DNA from: Plasmopara viticola
Lineage: Eukaryota; Oomycota; Peronosporomycetes; Peronosporales; Peronosporaceae
NCBI GenBank assembly: GCA_001695595.3
Contig: MBPM02000027.1
Coordinates: 124,001 to 188,000 of the forward strand
Direction of reading: 5' to 3'
Length of the DNA: 64,000 nt
A program made the translations under genes and the position numbers. The notes below the pieces were generated by a model that was not told the DNA's origin, did no database searches, and worked only from the letters and a program-made list of their open reading frames with translations. Each line of letters starts with the position of its first letter. Within the stretch, counting starts at the first letter, position 1. Positions 18,603 through 29,049 of the stretch are shown piece by piece.

Positions 18603-21600
18603 ATGTCTGGAAACGTACTAGGTGATGGCGATGCAAGTGATACAGTCTTTGAAGAGGAGCAAAACTCTACCGATTTCAGAAACGCCGGGGCAGAGGACGA
18701 AATGGACCAAGAATCGTTGTTGATGCACCGTAGCGATGAAAAAAACTTGATTGAAGATAGTGTTCATCAGATCGACACACCGGAGAGCGATCCTTCCGAA
18801 CAGGAATACTACAGCTGGAAGCGTATTGATGGTCGTCAGCGAGGCCGGAGTCGTGATGAAGAGGACGAGGATGGTGAAGATGGCATCATTAGTGAACACA
18901 GTAGCAAACTAGACGAGAGGACCTTTCGAACACTACCCACGGGTATCGATGACCTTCCATTATTTGCAAACGCAAAAAATCGCCATTTGCATGCGCATAT
19001 TCGCGTCAAGGAGGCACGGTATGAGAATATTCGGCGAGAGCTCACCGAGACCGCTTCGCGTGTCGATATAATGACGGAGCATCTGAAAAATGTTAAGCAA
19101 GAGCTTATGTACACCCAAGCACTGAACAATGCCAAACTTAAAGAAGTTGCAAGTGAAGAACACATGCGGCAGTTGGCGGAGCGTGAAATTGGAAGAATGA
19201 CCCAAGAAGCTAAAGTTCTTGACGCAGAGGCTGCCGAGTTAGAACGCAAACTTGTGGGCTTACAAAACTCGCTGTTTAAGGGCAATGAGTCCATGGATGC
19301 CTTTAAGCTCCAAATGAATTGGAATCAGGACGAGATGGAGCAGTGGTCCGTGGCAGCGCGTCAGAAAGAAGATGATGCAATGGCGCTGGAGCGCTACAGG
19401 CGAGCTGATGAGGGCCGAATTAAGGAATTGACGTTGGCTTTAGAGAAGCTTACACAGCAGCTGGCTCGGGCCAAGCATGATGTGGACGACGAAGCGACCG
19501 AAACGCAGGCAAAGCAAATCGAATTAGACAAAACAGCCGAAGAATTTCGTTCACTTCATGGCGAGCGTGCTAAGCTCGTGACTCAGTGGCAGTCTACTCT
19601 TGAGGCAATGCGAGCCCGCGACGAAGAGATTACGCAGGCAAGTGAACAATTTGCGCTTGCACAACGCGGCCTTATGAGTAAGCAAGAGCTGCTTAGCGAG
19701 CAGAAGCGCCGTTTGAAACAACAAGAAGCGGCCAATACCGAAGCCGAGGCACAACTGGCAGGCAAGGAGCGTGTGCAGTCGAAAGCACAGCATGAGCTGC
19801 AGCACACGGGAGCCCGTTTGCAGGCGTTTCGCGATCAGGTGGAACTACTTAGGAGCGAGCTTTCTGGTGCCGTGGCTGCGTTAAATCAGCAACGCTCGAC
19901 CAATTTAAATCGTGGTAACCGGCTAGAGACGATGAAGCAAGAGCTTGAAGTGGCGAGAGCTCGGTTCAAAGGCATTCGGCAGACCCTGAATAGTTGCCGT
20001 GACTCAACTATGGATGCTGAAGCTCTTGCCAAGCAGGCTGACGTGGATTTGGCTAATGTGGGAAGTGAAGTCAAACGGCTGGACAAGGAAATAGCTGTAC
20101 AAAAGGAGCAAATGTTCCGCAAGAGTCAGCAGTTGTTTGCTTTACGGCAACAAGAAACAAGTTTGTTAGCTGAAGTATCAGGAGCTAAATCTGCAGCGCA
20201 AAACCTAAGGGCGAAGCTGCGAGCGCTCGATGCACAAGCCTTGCGTCAACAGGAGCTTGTGTACAATGGTGAGTTTCAGATTCAGCAAATGGAGCGCAAA
20301 GTTTCTCGAGCAGGTGGGGAACGCAGTGCGGACGAGACAAAGGTGTTGCAGGCTCAGATTGAAGTGCTACAATTGGAGCTAGACCGTGTTAAGGCCGAAC
20401 AAGTCATGCTTACGACACAGTGTAAGAAACTTGAAGAGGAGCGACGTGCTCAAGAACGATCCCGGAAAGCATTGCAAGCACAACAACAAGAAGTGAACGC
20501 TCAGATTGCCGAGCTTGAATTATGCAATGAAAGTTGTGCACATGCACTCAAGGCAGCTTTGAAAAATAAGGAAGAGCTGCTGATTCAACATGATTTGCAA
20601 GCACTTGAAGTGCGTCGTCTCCGTGATTTACTTCACACCCGTGCCGACGAGGTATCATCCCTTGAAAACCGTGACCTTCAACTCAAAAAGAGCATGGAAG
20701 AACGCAAGCGTGAAATTGCTGCACACCACGAGCTGCAGCGGGCTGCAAACAAGTCTATTGAAGACGAAAGACATCGCGTGTCCATGGAACTCACCGAGAG
20801 AGAAAGTCGCGTGCGCAAGTTGCAGGCCAAGTTTGAGACTCTTTGCAAAATAGGAACGTATACAGACGACGAGATGGAGGCTGGTCAGGAAAGAAGTCAA
20901 GCGTACTTTGTTATTCGAGCAGCTCAGCGTCGCGACGAACTTCAGCGTGAGGGTGACGATCTTGATGATAAGATTCGCGTGGCGGAGAAGGATGTTCGCG
21001 CACTAAAAAATACTTTGGCTCATCTGGAAGAGCGCAATTCGGCCTACCGCAAAAGTTTTCATCGCGCTGACCTCGCTGGTGACGACGCACAACGTCTCGC
21101 TGCGCTGGAGGCTCAGGCCAAAATGGCGGAAGACACGTATTTTAAAAAGAGAAAAGAGATGGCAAGAGTCGAGCTGGATATGACAAGCGAGAGCCAACGT
21201 CTTCGAGAAGTGGAGACTCAACGCGATTTTGCTCGAGCCAACGCCACGCAACTCGACGGTGCGTTGGCACAAGTTGAACACGAAGTTCAGACCGAGCGAA
21301 CCAAGTGGGGCAAGGTTGTCAAGAAACTTGAGCGTCAGATGCGAGAGCATCAACAGATTGCCAGTGTGTCGGATGAAAACAGCGGCTGGCGTACAAAGGA
21401 GCAACTAATGCTGGAGGCGTTGGAGCTCAAAGAGATAAGTGCGAGCTTGCTATACACGTTGGGGCAGCTTGCCCACGAGTTTCCCGAGATCGAAGACCCA
21501 CTGCAAATGGCTGTACGAGATGCCGGAATGCACATTCCGGTTGTAGCGCCCGGTCGAACTTCTGCATCAAGAGCCATCGGCGCCGGGTTGCCTCGCCCCA

Positions 21601-21823
21601 TGTCTGCACGCAGTGTTAAAAGGTTCGATACTTATACTTATCTTTGTTTGAAGTTCACGTTAACGTTGCGGTGTGGTGTTTATTGTTCAGTGATCGATCA
21701 ATGCGCAGCAATGGCTCGCAAAGAAGCAGTGTTAGCAATGGTTCGCATAGAAGCAGCGTTAGCAATGGCTCTGGAGTGCGTGTAGCTGCTCCTGTCAACA
21801 AGGTCTGTCTTGGGTTTGAGTAA
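18603..21823 (+). CDS. CCDC39: Coiled-coil protein CCDC39 (FAP59), axonemal 96-nm ruler subunit
   Basis: A protein of about 1,050 residues, predicted in two exons: 18603-21622 and 21691-21823. The segments MTEHLKNVKQEL, ASEEHMRQLAEREIGR, FKLQMNWNQDEMEQW, LALEKLTQQ and ELDKTAEEFRSLHGER match the conserved first third of CCDC39. Residues ~130-960 are almost all coiled coil. Family knowledge: with CCDC40 it forms the molecular ruler that sets the 96-nm repeat and docks inner dynein arms in motile flagella, so a flagellated zoospore stage is likely. An acidic, non-coiled ~110-residue N-terminal extension precedes the family core. Without splicing, the ORF reads through the intron into a hydrophobic, non-coiled end. 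Removing a 68-nt GT…TTCAG intron restores a Ser/Arg-rich tail (RSNGSQRSSVSNGSHRSS). The start ATG is the first in frame, in CAACAAATG context. Confidence 0.88.
21623..21690 (+). other. Predicted intron of CCDC39
   Basis: 68 nt, starts GTTCGATA and ends TTGTTCAG after a pyrimidine-rich stretch. Splicing joins AG to T (Ser codon) and opens 43 further codons to TAA at 21821-21823. Confidence 0.7.
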
Positions 21824-21882
21824 TAGAGTAACTGGTATAGAATGGAAACGAGAAAAGACCCGTGACATCAATTTGTCAATCT

Positions 21883-22530
21883 TTAGGCAAACTTTTTTGC
21901 TACCGTCACAGCGATTAAGCTAAGCGCTCCAATAGTAGCAATATGCAGCCACGTTGAAATCGTAAAGAATGGGCAATTACTCAGACTGCTGTAGGGTAAG
22001 TGTTCGTGCGGACGCATTGGGCAGCCAGTATTAAGCGTAGATTCGCGAAGACGCGCCATCTCGACAGCGGTCTGGGCCCACTCGGTCCCATGGTTGTGGC
22101 CTTGGTCCGAGAGGCCAGCACGGTCCTTAGCTTGCTGTTCATTGAGTACTGTTAGCACACCAAAAATCACGGGTACGCCCGTGTCTAACTGCACACGCAT
22201 GATGCCCTGCGAAACGGCCTCGCAAATGTACTCAAAGTGCATCGTGTCCCCTTTAATAAGCGTCCCCACACATATGACGGCGTCTAGCTTCTGCGACGCG
22301 ATGAGACGACTGGCAGCGTATGGCAACTCGTAGGCGCCCGACACATCGGCGATTACGACGTCGCTTTCAGCCACTCCTGCGCGCAGCAGCTCCTCTCGAG
22401 CGGCTGCAACCAGTGAATTTACCACGTCAGCGTTCCACTTGGCGTGCACAATGGCCACGCGCAAGCCCTTGCCGTCAGTCGTGCGACTGGTCAGCGATTT
22501 TAACGCGTTCTGCTTTATGATTCCGGTCAT
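21883..22530 (-). CDS. 6,7-dimethyl-8-ribityllumazine synthase with C-terminal membrane tail
   Basis: 215 residues from the ATG at 22530 (an upstream in-frame GTG at 22551 is not needed). Catalyses the penultimate step of riboflavin synthesis, joining the ribityl-amino-uracil and the dihydroxybutanone phosphate. Signature blocks: IVHAKWN (Trp32), GAYELPYAA (65-73), VGTLIKGDTMHFEYI with catalytic His98, VPVIFGVLT and EQQAKDRAG with Arg137. The enzyme normally ends near residue 160. This one has ~55 extra residues, including a hydrophobic helix (~187-211) followed by KKFA, which looks like a tail anchor. The gene is convergent with CCDC39, with 59 bp between stop codons and no detected intron. 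Confidence 0.93.
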   Translation of the reverse strand: MTGIIKQNALKSLTSRTTDGKGLRVAIVHAKWNADVVNSLVAAAREELLRAGVAESDVVIADVSGAYELPYAASRLIASQKLDAVICVGTLIKGDTMHFEYICEAVSQGIMRVQLDTGVPVIFGVLTVLNEQQAKDRAGLSDQGHNHGTEWAQTAVEMARLRESTLNTGCPMRPHEHLPYSSLSNCPFFTISTWLHIATIGALSLIAVTVAKKFA

Positions 22531-22959
22531 TGCGATTCGTTTCTTACACACAAGAATTAGTAGGGACGTATCTAAGCACAGAATTGAAGAGCTGAAAGAA
22601 AAATGGGTTTTTATGAGGTGGGCAAATATTTACTGACACGCCATTGCATAAAGCCGAGCTGAATGAATTGAGTCCCTTCGAAAAGTAAGAGGTAGGGCCT
22701 TAAAAGGAAATCGCCATACGTCAATCCGAGCAACGTACACTCGTAAACGGAAAAATGTGGCCTTTTCCAACACGTATCCTCGGCGAAAGGAGACATCACA
22801 TCTGGTAGCATGTAGTCAGTTCTGCGCCGATAGATTATCTAATCCTAATTAAAGCCAATTTTTCGTTTCCTATGAACTTTCCTCTCAAAAAATCGAACTT
22901 GCACCGCAAAGGTCGGGGAGGCGCAGCGAACGATGGTGTAGGCTGCCTTCCGACAAACA
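22531..22959. other. Intergenic, nothing recognised
   Basis: Upstream region of the lumazine synthase gene; on the coding strand there is a pyrimidine-rich TTTCTTTCAGCTCTTCAATTC run at about 22600-22580. No other feature seen. Confidence 0.4.
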
Positions 22960-23550
22960 AGCCTTAATTAAAATCTATCTTAAAGAAGTGAAACGTCATT
23001 GCTCGGAGTGTGTGCCAAGCATCGTGGATGACTCCTTCACGATTTTCCCACTCATTACACATTGCGTATATGTTGCCAGAGCGATGCCGTTCCACGTCCA
23101 CCGCACGCGAAAGAATGGCGAAACCAGTTTCGTCAAGACATCCCACAGCTGTGCTACAAGAGTGTACTCAAAGAATACGCAGTTTTCCAGTTTAAATCGC
23201 GTCGCACATGTCATGCGCGCAGTACTATATGCGTTGTTAACAGTTCCAAATAGCTAGATCTGAGCGCGCTCTGGAAGAAGTTAAAATACAAGATAAATGG
23301 TCGGTCCTGAATGAAGAGAAGCAAATTTTGCACAGACTTTTGCCCTGCTTTTCCAACGACATCAGCACATTTAGAGTGTACGATTGTCGAATGGGTTTCG
23401 TCGGCAATACTGATGTCCACGATATGCAAAGCAACGACGATCGTGAGATCGCGGGTATCATACACACCTTTGCGCCACTCTTGCAGCCAAGGTGCGGTGT
23501 CACTCATCTTGCAGGCCAATGGGCTTTTGAGGTCGACCAAAATCCTTTAA
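22960..23550 (-). mobile_element. LINE C-terminal fragment (zf-RVT region)
   Basis: Minus-strand frames read KLENCVFFEYTLVAQLWDVL (compare EHHLVFECSLVSKVWEVVF of the 5-11 kb LINE) and VIHDAWHTLRAMTFHF (compare VLDMWHITRAVVLHFLW), in the same order and spacing. Upstream, 23540-23211 carries PWLQEWRKGVYDTRD in another frame. Truncated and frame-broken. Confidence 0.65.
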
Positions 23551-23937
23551 AAAGCTATTGGCAAATATAGCGGCATAGTCTGTCGAGGCAGTTGTTGAAC
23601 AGTTGCTGGTATTTACTTTAATAATCAATCAAGCAATTCAATCAGGTGCCAGCAACGAACCTAAGCTGTAGAAATTTTGCGCAACGAGCTCACGATGCAT
23701 GCAACTGCGTCAGCCAAAGCGATTATCACTCGGACTTAGGCGATTTGGTGTAACAGAAACCTAAGTTATCGTGACATAGGCAAGCCATTGCTGACTATAT
23801 TTATGCAGTCACTTGCCATTGCTAGGTTTAAAAGTTGAAGGAGGCGCGATGGACCATACATACCGTTTTATTGGATATTAAGATCGCGCTACTTTTGCAA
23901 TGAGCCAATAACAAAAAGTACAATTTATCGGAATTTC
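23551..23937. other. Short intergenic tract
   Basis: No coding or RNA feature seen between two oppositely oriented LINE fragments. Confidence 0.4.
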
Positions 23938-25390
23938 GTGCGTCAAAGAGCCTCGAATTTTGCGAGCTTCTCGCACTTCAAAAGCTTCAACTTCTATCTC
24001 GACTTTGCCTTTAAACACAAGCTGGTGATTAACCACACTCTTGGGCCGGTCAACGCACGGTCAGCGAAACAGATGCTTCGCTCCGAAATTCTAGACTTCG
24101 ACTCGGTAGTGGAGTTCCATCGCATGGGCCGTTCCTGGCCAGTACCTCGTCGTACGTGTGACTGTCGAGCTTGCTCTCGGTTACGTTCATATAACGTTAA
24201 GCGCCAATGGATAAACAACATTTGGCCAAGAATTCCTTTTCAGCCTGGCAATGAAAGAATAGACGAAGATTGATGCTTAGTGACCTCAGCACTCCGCTGG
24301 ACCACTAGCCTAGCCTGTTCAATGTCGAATCTGCGTTACACCAATAGTCGCACTGCCTGGAGCGTTTAAGTCGCTAGCCTGGCAAGTCTACAAATACATT
24401 AACGGGACCGGAGCCGCGTAAGAACCACATCAATTACATCCTCGTCTCGAAAGAGTTTTGCAACAAAATCTATGGTGACGTCAAGTATCTCCGCCACACA
24501 TGAAGCAGGCCACCTGGCATACAGCGTGACGTTCCTGTTCGGGTCCCAGCTGCACGGTCATGGGCACTGGAAAGTTTAGCATTAAAAGGAAGGTGTGGGA
24601 ACACTTGAAGCCAAACGTCAAAATTTTGCTGCAGGGTCTGTTTAAAAAGCTTCGCGCGCTAGACGCCCAAGCTACCAATAACGCTCGTGGTATGCTAGAT
24701 CACGCCGATATGTAAACCGTCATGATGCCGATGACGCCAATGATAAGGTACGAGTAAGCCTTTTTGCGGCTTCAAGGAGACGGTGTACCGGTTTAGCCAG
24801 AGCCGTCAAGACTTTCCGTTTGATTTGAAAGCTAAAATTTCCGGGATGTCGATGAAGCGATTTACCAAATGCCTGATGCAAGTTCGCGGCAGGGCTCGAC
24901 CGAGAAACCCTTGACAAGAAATTTAAGTTTTGATCGCACAAGGTCAGCGCTGGCTAACTTAAACAATAAAAAGCCAGAGTTGAAGACCCAGACATCCCAT
25001 CAGAAGCTGGTCTACAACTGCACAACTTGGTGCAACGCAATCTTTTCGACTTCGTTATTCTTTTTATTCGAGCTCGACAAGCAAACTCTTAACAACGACA
25101 TGATAACCATTGACGTAAAGAAACCGTCACGCACATGGCGACGACCACTTACCGATGACTTGGCAGCAAGGTTACGATGAACCGCACTGAATATGTTCGA
25201 ACGGTGCCTCCTACTGATCTTTTAACGATCTTCTTAAGCGCATTGCGTCTCAGAGCAAGTCGTCAGTGGCATGACTACACAAGTAAGGCTCGCGTGCGGC
25301 TCGAGGAGTCGCTAACCTATCGCGCTTGTTCTTCCTTACAAGACCTCTCAAGTGACACCAGATCGTTCTCGGTCGTTTTTCAAAAGTGAC
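23938..25390 (+). mobile_element. LINE endonuclease fragment and following linker, plus strand
   Basis: The 111-codon frame 23938-24273 contains TLGPVNARSAKQMLRSE and LDFDSVVEFHRMG, matching the YAPVxxxxR…FDxxVxxIVMGD stretch of LINE endonucleases, although the catalytic GDxN is lost. Frames at 24410-24715 read NHINYILVSKEFCNKIYGDVKYLRH and EAGHLAYSV, then IKRKVWEHLKPNV, matching RLDYILLSNDFC…KYFPPKGAGDHLAHSVEL and the KVWMKSKIEM linker. The next ~650 bp fits the pre-RT linker poorly. It is a different copy from the 5-11 kb element and is opposite in strand. Confidence 0.65.
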
Positions 25391-25841
25391 TGGCACTCCG
25401 GTCAGTCACTTTGTATCTGTTGCGGACCGACCTCAATAATCGAATGTTTAGCGGATGTACACCAATGCCAGTCACCCCACCGATTCGACTGATCTACTCT
25501 TTATTTAAAAGCCTACGCATGTGCTTGTTCCGTCGAAGCTACATAAACTTTTGTTTTCCATGATACGTCGACTGCTTCAGAAACGAGAGCGTACTTCGTC
25601 TCTTGGGGAGCTCCTTGCTGTACGATTCACTCTCCCACTTCGCTACATGGCATGACTTTTCTGCTCCTATCGATATAATTTTGTACGCTGAGAAGAAATG
25701 TACTCTTAGTACCAAACTAACTTTTCCGGATCATACCACCAGAAGTCTACCAAATAAACAGCTTCGTTAAGCAGCATAAATATGTTGTACATTAGCTAAA
25801 TTAATTGAAGTAGACAAAAAGTAATCGCGGTATATCAATAA
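25391..25841. other. Decayed tract
   Basis: A CICCGPTSIIECLADVHQC-like run appears on the plus strand near 25417, perhaps another zinc-finger relic; nothing firm. Confidence 0.3.
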
Positions 25842-25870
25842 AGATGTCTTACCACTGAGCTAAAGGAGTG
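25842..25870 (-). pseudogene. tRNA 5'-half relic
   Basis: Minus strand reads CTCCTTTAGCTCAGTGGTAA, a near match to the acceptor/D-arm of the array tRNA (CTCCTTTGGCTCAGTTGGTA). It is followed by unrelated AT-rich sequence with no T-arm. Confidence 0.5.
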
Positions 25871-26112
25871 CAGCTTGTTGGCTTGGGTTAGTAACTGTTT
25901 CTGGTCCTTGCAATGTGTTTGTGCTGAACCGAAGAAAAAATTATAGACAATAAATGTGATGGGGTCGCTTCAAGAATCGTGTCACTGACTCAGATAAGAG
26001 AAGAGACGGTGAGAAAGAAACAATTTTTTTTTCAAAATGTATTGTAGAAATTTCTAGCCGATCCGGAAGGTATAGATTTTACACTTAAGTGCCCAGCATT
26101 AGTTCTGTCTTC

Positions 26113-26445
26113 TCAGGTACGAGAGCGCGAATGCCACCTAGACGCAATCCAGCTTGAGAGGTTGCGATTTTCAGCCGACTTCTCAGGTCCATGAAAGCCA
26201 GCAAGTCGTTTTAGCAGTGTGAACTGCTCATCCGATAGATACGGGAGGTGCTTCTGTCTACCCCGGAATTTTTGCGAGGATTCAGGTAGTCAATCTACTT
26301 GCGTGGGCGTAGGACTGACTACAAGTGCTACGGGTTCACACGGCACCTTGCACAGAGGTGGAGTGCGGGCGAATTGAAAACTAATCGGTAAAAGACTGTA
26401 CACTATCCTCGGCCTTTGCGATACAACATATCGCAATTTTAAAGG
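26113..26445 (-). pseudogene. Broken 111-codon reading frame, unknown family
   Basis: One minus-strand frame is open from 26445 to the stop at 26113-26115, with a single internal TGA at 26290-26292. It contains FQFARTPPLCKVPCEPVALV, then after the TGA QKFRGRQKHLPYLSDEQF, TLLKRLAGFHGPEKSAENR and SSWIASRWHSRSRT. Composition is protein-like rather than random, and no domain is recognised. It could be a last exon or a decayed gene. The membrane-protein gene at 26880 is divergent to it. Confidence 0.4.
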
Positions 26446-26879
26446 CTAACTTTCTCTGTACAATCTACCTACAAATAATCATGCTTTGAATATTGCTCCG
26501 ATTAGGGTTAAGTCGGTATAAATATTCGGAGCCACAATCCTATGACGACTTTTTCAGCCAGAAAGTCAGCTTTTACCATAAAAACTCAATTAGAAAATCT
26601 ATTTTGGGTTGGGTGAACCAACCCTAAACCCCAGCCACCTGAGCAACTTGCTTACCTAGTGCGGAGATGCGGTCCACGGATTTGTTTCATGAAAAAAATG
26701 GGATTATCGACACACTAATTAAGGGTGGACGCGACATCGTTTTCAAGATGTTTATTTTACCCCAAGTTTTCTAAAGAAAGTCTGATCCAATAAAATCGTT
26801 ACGTGATTGTTAATCCAGAATCGCCAATTATAGAACTCAAAAACGGGCGGAGCACATTCCTTAGTTTACTATCAGCACC
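26446..26879. promoter_or_regulatory. Upstream region of the 26.9-kb membrane-protein gene
   Basis: 434 bp, AT-rich. The start codon lies in a good context (CAGCACCATGT). No confident core-promoter element was picked. Confidence 0.3.
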
Positions 26880-27740
26880 ATGTGCCCAGAATTTATGACG
26901 CATCAGAGTCTGGCTTTGCAGCGCAAGCGCATGGCATCAAGTACGACTACTACCGCCTCTTCCATGGCTCAGGCGTGCCGTCAGGCCGTGGCTGAGCTTG
27001 AGAATTGGTCTCTTTGGGCTTATAGAGATGCCACTGGCGAGGAGTGGGATGCGCAACCGGCGTGTTTTATAACTGATTACTTGCTTGCCGCGCAGTGTTT
27101 TTCTTCTGCTGTCTACACTGGACTCTTTGCCGCTACGGACAAGGGTGAACTGGCTTGGTACGTTATGTACTTTATGGCGCTGGGCATCTCTGCCGCGCTC
27201 GGTGGACTGCTGCACCATGTCGCGTTCGAAGCTATGCGCGACATTGCGCACAAACAGGAGAAGCACTTGGTGCAGACTGCGCGCGTCTTTGGTGTTAAAC
27301 TCAGTCGGGCTAACGTGGACAAGATGATTGAAATTTTGTGGCGCTTTGTGCTGGCGTGCTCTGTCTTCACCAACTTTGCGCTGCTGTCGCTAGCCGCTAG
27401 TCGCCATTTACCCGAACCATGGGCTTACTTGATCATCGGTCTAGCTGCCGTTCTCTACGTGGTCTTAGCTGTCTGGGCCAGTGTAAGCATGCACGCGGTT
27501 TTTCTTTTTGTTGGCTTTATTCCTGTGATACTTTTTGGCCCCATAGCGTGCTTTATGACGTGGAATTGGGAGTGGAGCCATTCGAGTAACGAGCTTCTTG
27601 TGTACGGCGTTAAACTTTTGGGTGGCCTTATTCAGGGTCTCGTGTGGGCCCCAAGCAAGGACAAGTTCAACCACAATGCCCTTTCGCATGTGTTTCTAAG
27701 CATGGCGGCGACGCTAATGCTCGTTCATTACAAATTTTGA
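26880..27740 (+). CDS. Seven-helix membrane protein, CREST/ceramidase-like topology
   Basis: 286 residues from the ATG at 26880 (CACCATG context). A later ATG at codon 6 or 18 is possible. The N-terminal ~60 residues are cytosolic-type, Thr/Ser/Ala-rich. Predicted helices lie at about 62-83, 92-115, 150-172, 181-203, 205-227, 238-256 and 265-284. Polar residues placed in helices stand out: Asp66 (FITDYLL) in helix 1, His112-His113 (GGLLHHVAF) in helix 2 and His265/His270 (FNHNALSHVF) at the last helix. Seven helices with Asp plus paired His resembles metal-dependent hydrolases of the CREST superfamily (alkaline ceramidase type) or related DUF families. That assignment is inference from pattern only. 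No intron. The next feature, an interrupted gene, begins 72 bp downstream. Confidence 0.7.
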   Translation: MCPEFMTHQSLALQRKRMASSTTTTASSMAQACRQAVAELENWSLWAYRDATGEEWDAQPACFITDYLLAAQCFSSAVYTGLFAATDKGELAWYVMYFMALGISAALGGLLHHVAFEAMRDIAHKQEKHLVQTARVFGVKLSRANVDKMIEILWRFVLACSVFTNFALLSLAASRHLPEPWAYLIIGLAAVLYVVLAVWASVSMHAVFLFVGFIPVILFGPIACFMTWNWEWSHSSNELLVYGVKLLGGLIQGLVWAPSKDKFNHNALSHVFLSMAATLMLVHYKF

Positions 27741-27913
27741 GGTAAAGGAGCGTAATGTCTGCGCAGCGTGCTGACATAACGTTTGTAAGCATATGCTCGG
27801 CGCTTACTTTAGTGTTATAGTAGAGGCATACAAGAAAAGAGCAGAGGAAAGTCGGACAATATTGAATTATGGTGGCGTGTTAACTATCAACTTTGTTGTC
27901 AATATTCAATATT

Positions 27914-27925
27914 TATGCTGGAAGA
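27914..27925 (+). repeat. Target-site duplication, left (SINE 28-kb copy)
   Basis: TATGCTGGAAGA, repeated exactly at 28247-28258. Confidence 0.85.
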
Positions 27926-28246
27926 TTTTCGGAAAAGGTTGGGGTGACGCCCTCCTTCCAAGCGCGGGGGCTAAATGCTCGCGCGCTTCGGGCAGGTGCT
28001 CTCGGGCATCTGCAGGTCTCTAACGAGTCTCACCCTCGACGCGACGGTCTCCAGCACCAGGGCGCCACCTGGGCTCTTACCAAGTCAGAACTACACAAAA
28101 TAATGGAAGACCCTCACGGCCTCGGTGCTGGCTGCACTGCCCGCCGAACGAGACCCGACGTATGCGGACACCACTCTATGCCGTGGACTAGCCATAGAGC
28201 CTAGCACGTGCATAACTTGGCAACGCGATAACGTAATACAATACAA
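27926..28246 (+). mobile_element. SINE family 2, copy B (321 bp)
   Basis: Nearly identical to 17048-17372 (a handful of substitutions and a few single-base gaps) and ends in the same AATACAATACAA tail. Flanked by a perfect 12-bp duplication that differs from that of copy A. It lies inside an otherwise open reading frame. Confidence 0.88.
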
Positions 28247-28258
28247 TATGCTGGAAGA
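28247..28258 (+). repeat. Target-site duplication, right (SINE 28-kb copy)
   Basis: Exact repeat of 27914-27925. Confidence 0.85.
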
Positions 28259-29049
28259 ATATTCCGAAAAAGTAGTTACGGATGTCTATTACCGAATTAG
28301 TATATACAAAAACAAGAATGCGTACACGGCAGTCATGCTATTGTTTGGCGAACATTTCTCGGGTGAGCAAACTTAGCCACAAAGGAGTGAATCCCCTCCA
28401 TATTGCAGCTTATTCAATGACACTCAGTCCATCAGCGCCGGATCAAGTCAGTCAGCAGGCTCGACACCGCACACTGATACATCGCAACGGTTGATGAAAT
28501 ATAGAATAGATCTATTGGAAGAGCGAAAGCCCACACGCAAAGAGGTGTGAATTTAGTGGAGGCTGAAGTGCCTTATCGTCAGCAGCAATTCCCTGACACG
28601 CCATTGACAGCCTTAGAAAAACTTATTGAAGGTGAGCTATTAAATGTCGAAGGAAAGGATCTGCCTGTCCATCGAATTAAGTACTTGTTAAAGAAAGGCT
28701 TACAGCATAATTTGCACTCTATGACGTCAAAGCGATCTCCAAAGCAACATTTTAAGCCCATTTCAATACACAATAAATGGGATGCAGTACTATGCCCGGG
28801 CAAACTTACTCTCTCTAGAGCTTTAAAAGCCCAGGGCGATTTAGATATGCTCCCCGTACTTACCGCAATAGACGATTTACCATTCAAGGATGATCAAGTA
28901 GCTTCAGAGCTCCAGCAACAACAGCATGACCTTCCTGTGTTTAGACTGCCTTCAATTGATGTCAGCAGTTCAGCCAGCATTATGGCGGCCAGAAAGGTCC
29001 AGGCGGCCAAAGGTGATGTCGATCGGAAGCAAGCAAGCGAGACGCCGGG

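Noticed and set aside
18618..21609. Antisense open frames within CCDC39
   Set aside because: Ser/Arg/Leu-rich mirror frames of a coiled-coil gene; sense frame clearly explains the region.
22530..22551. Upstream GTG start for lumazine synthase
   Set aside because: The ATG at 22530 is in the expected place and non-ATG starts are unlikely in this type of genome.
28363..28427. A clean ~64-nt intron (GTGAGC…CTCAG) in the split gene
   Set aside because: The donor is good, but removing it changes the phase against the downstream frame. The unspliced frame is the same on both sides, so I describe it as a single TAG instead and leave the intron open.
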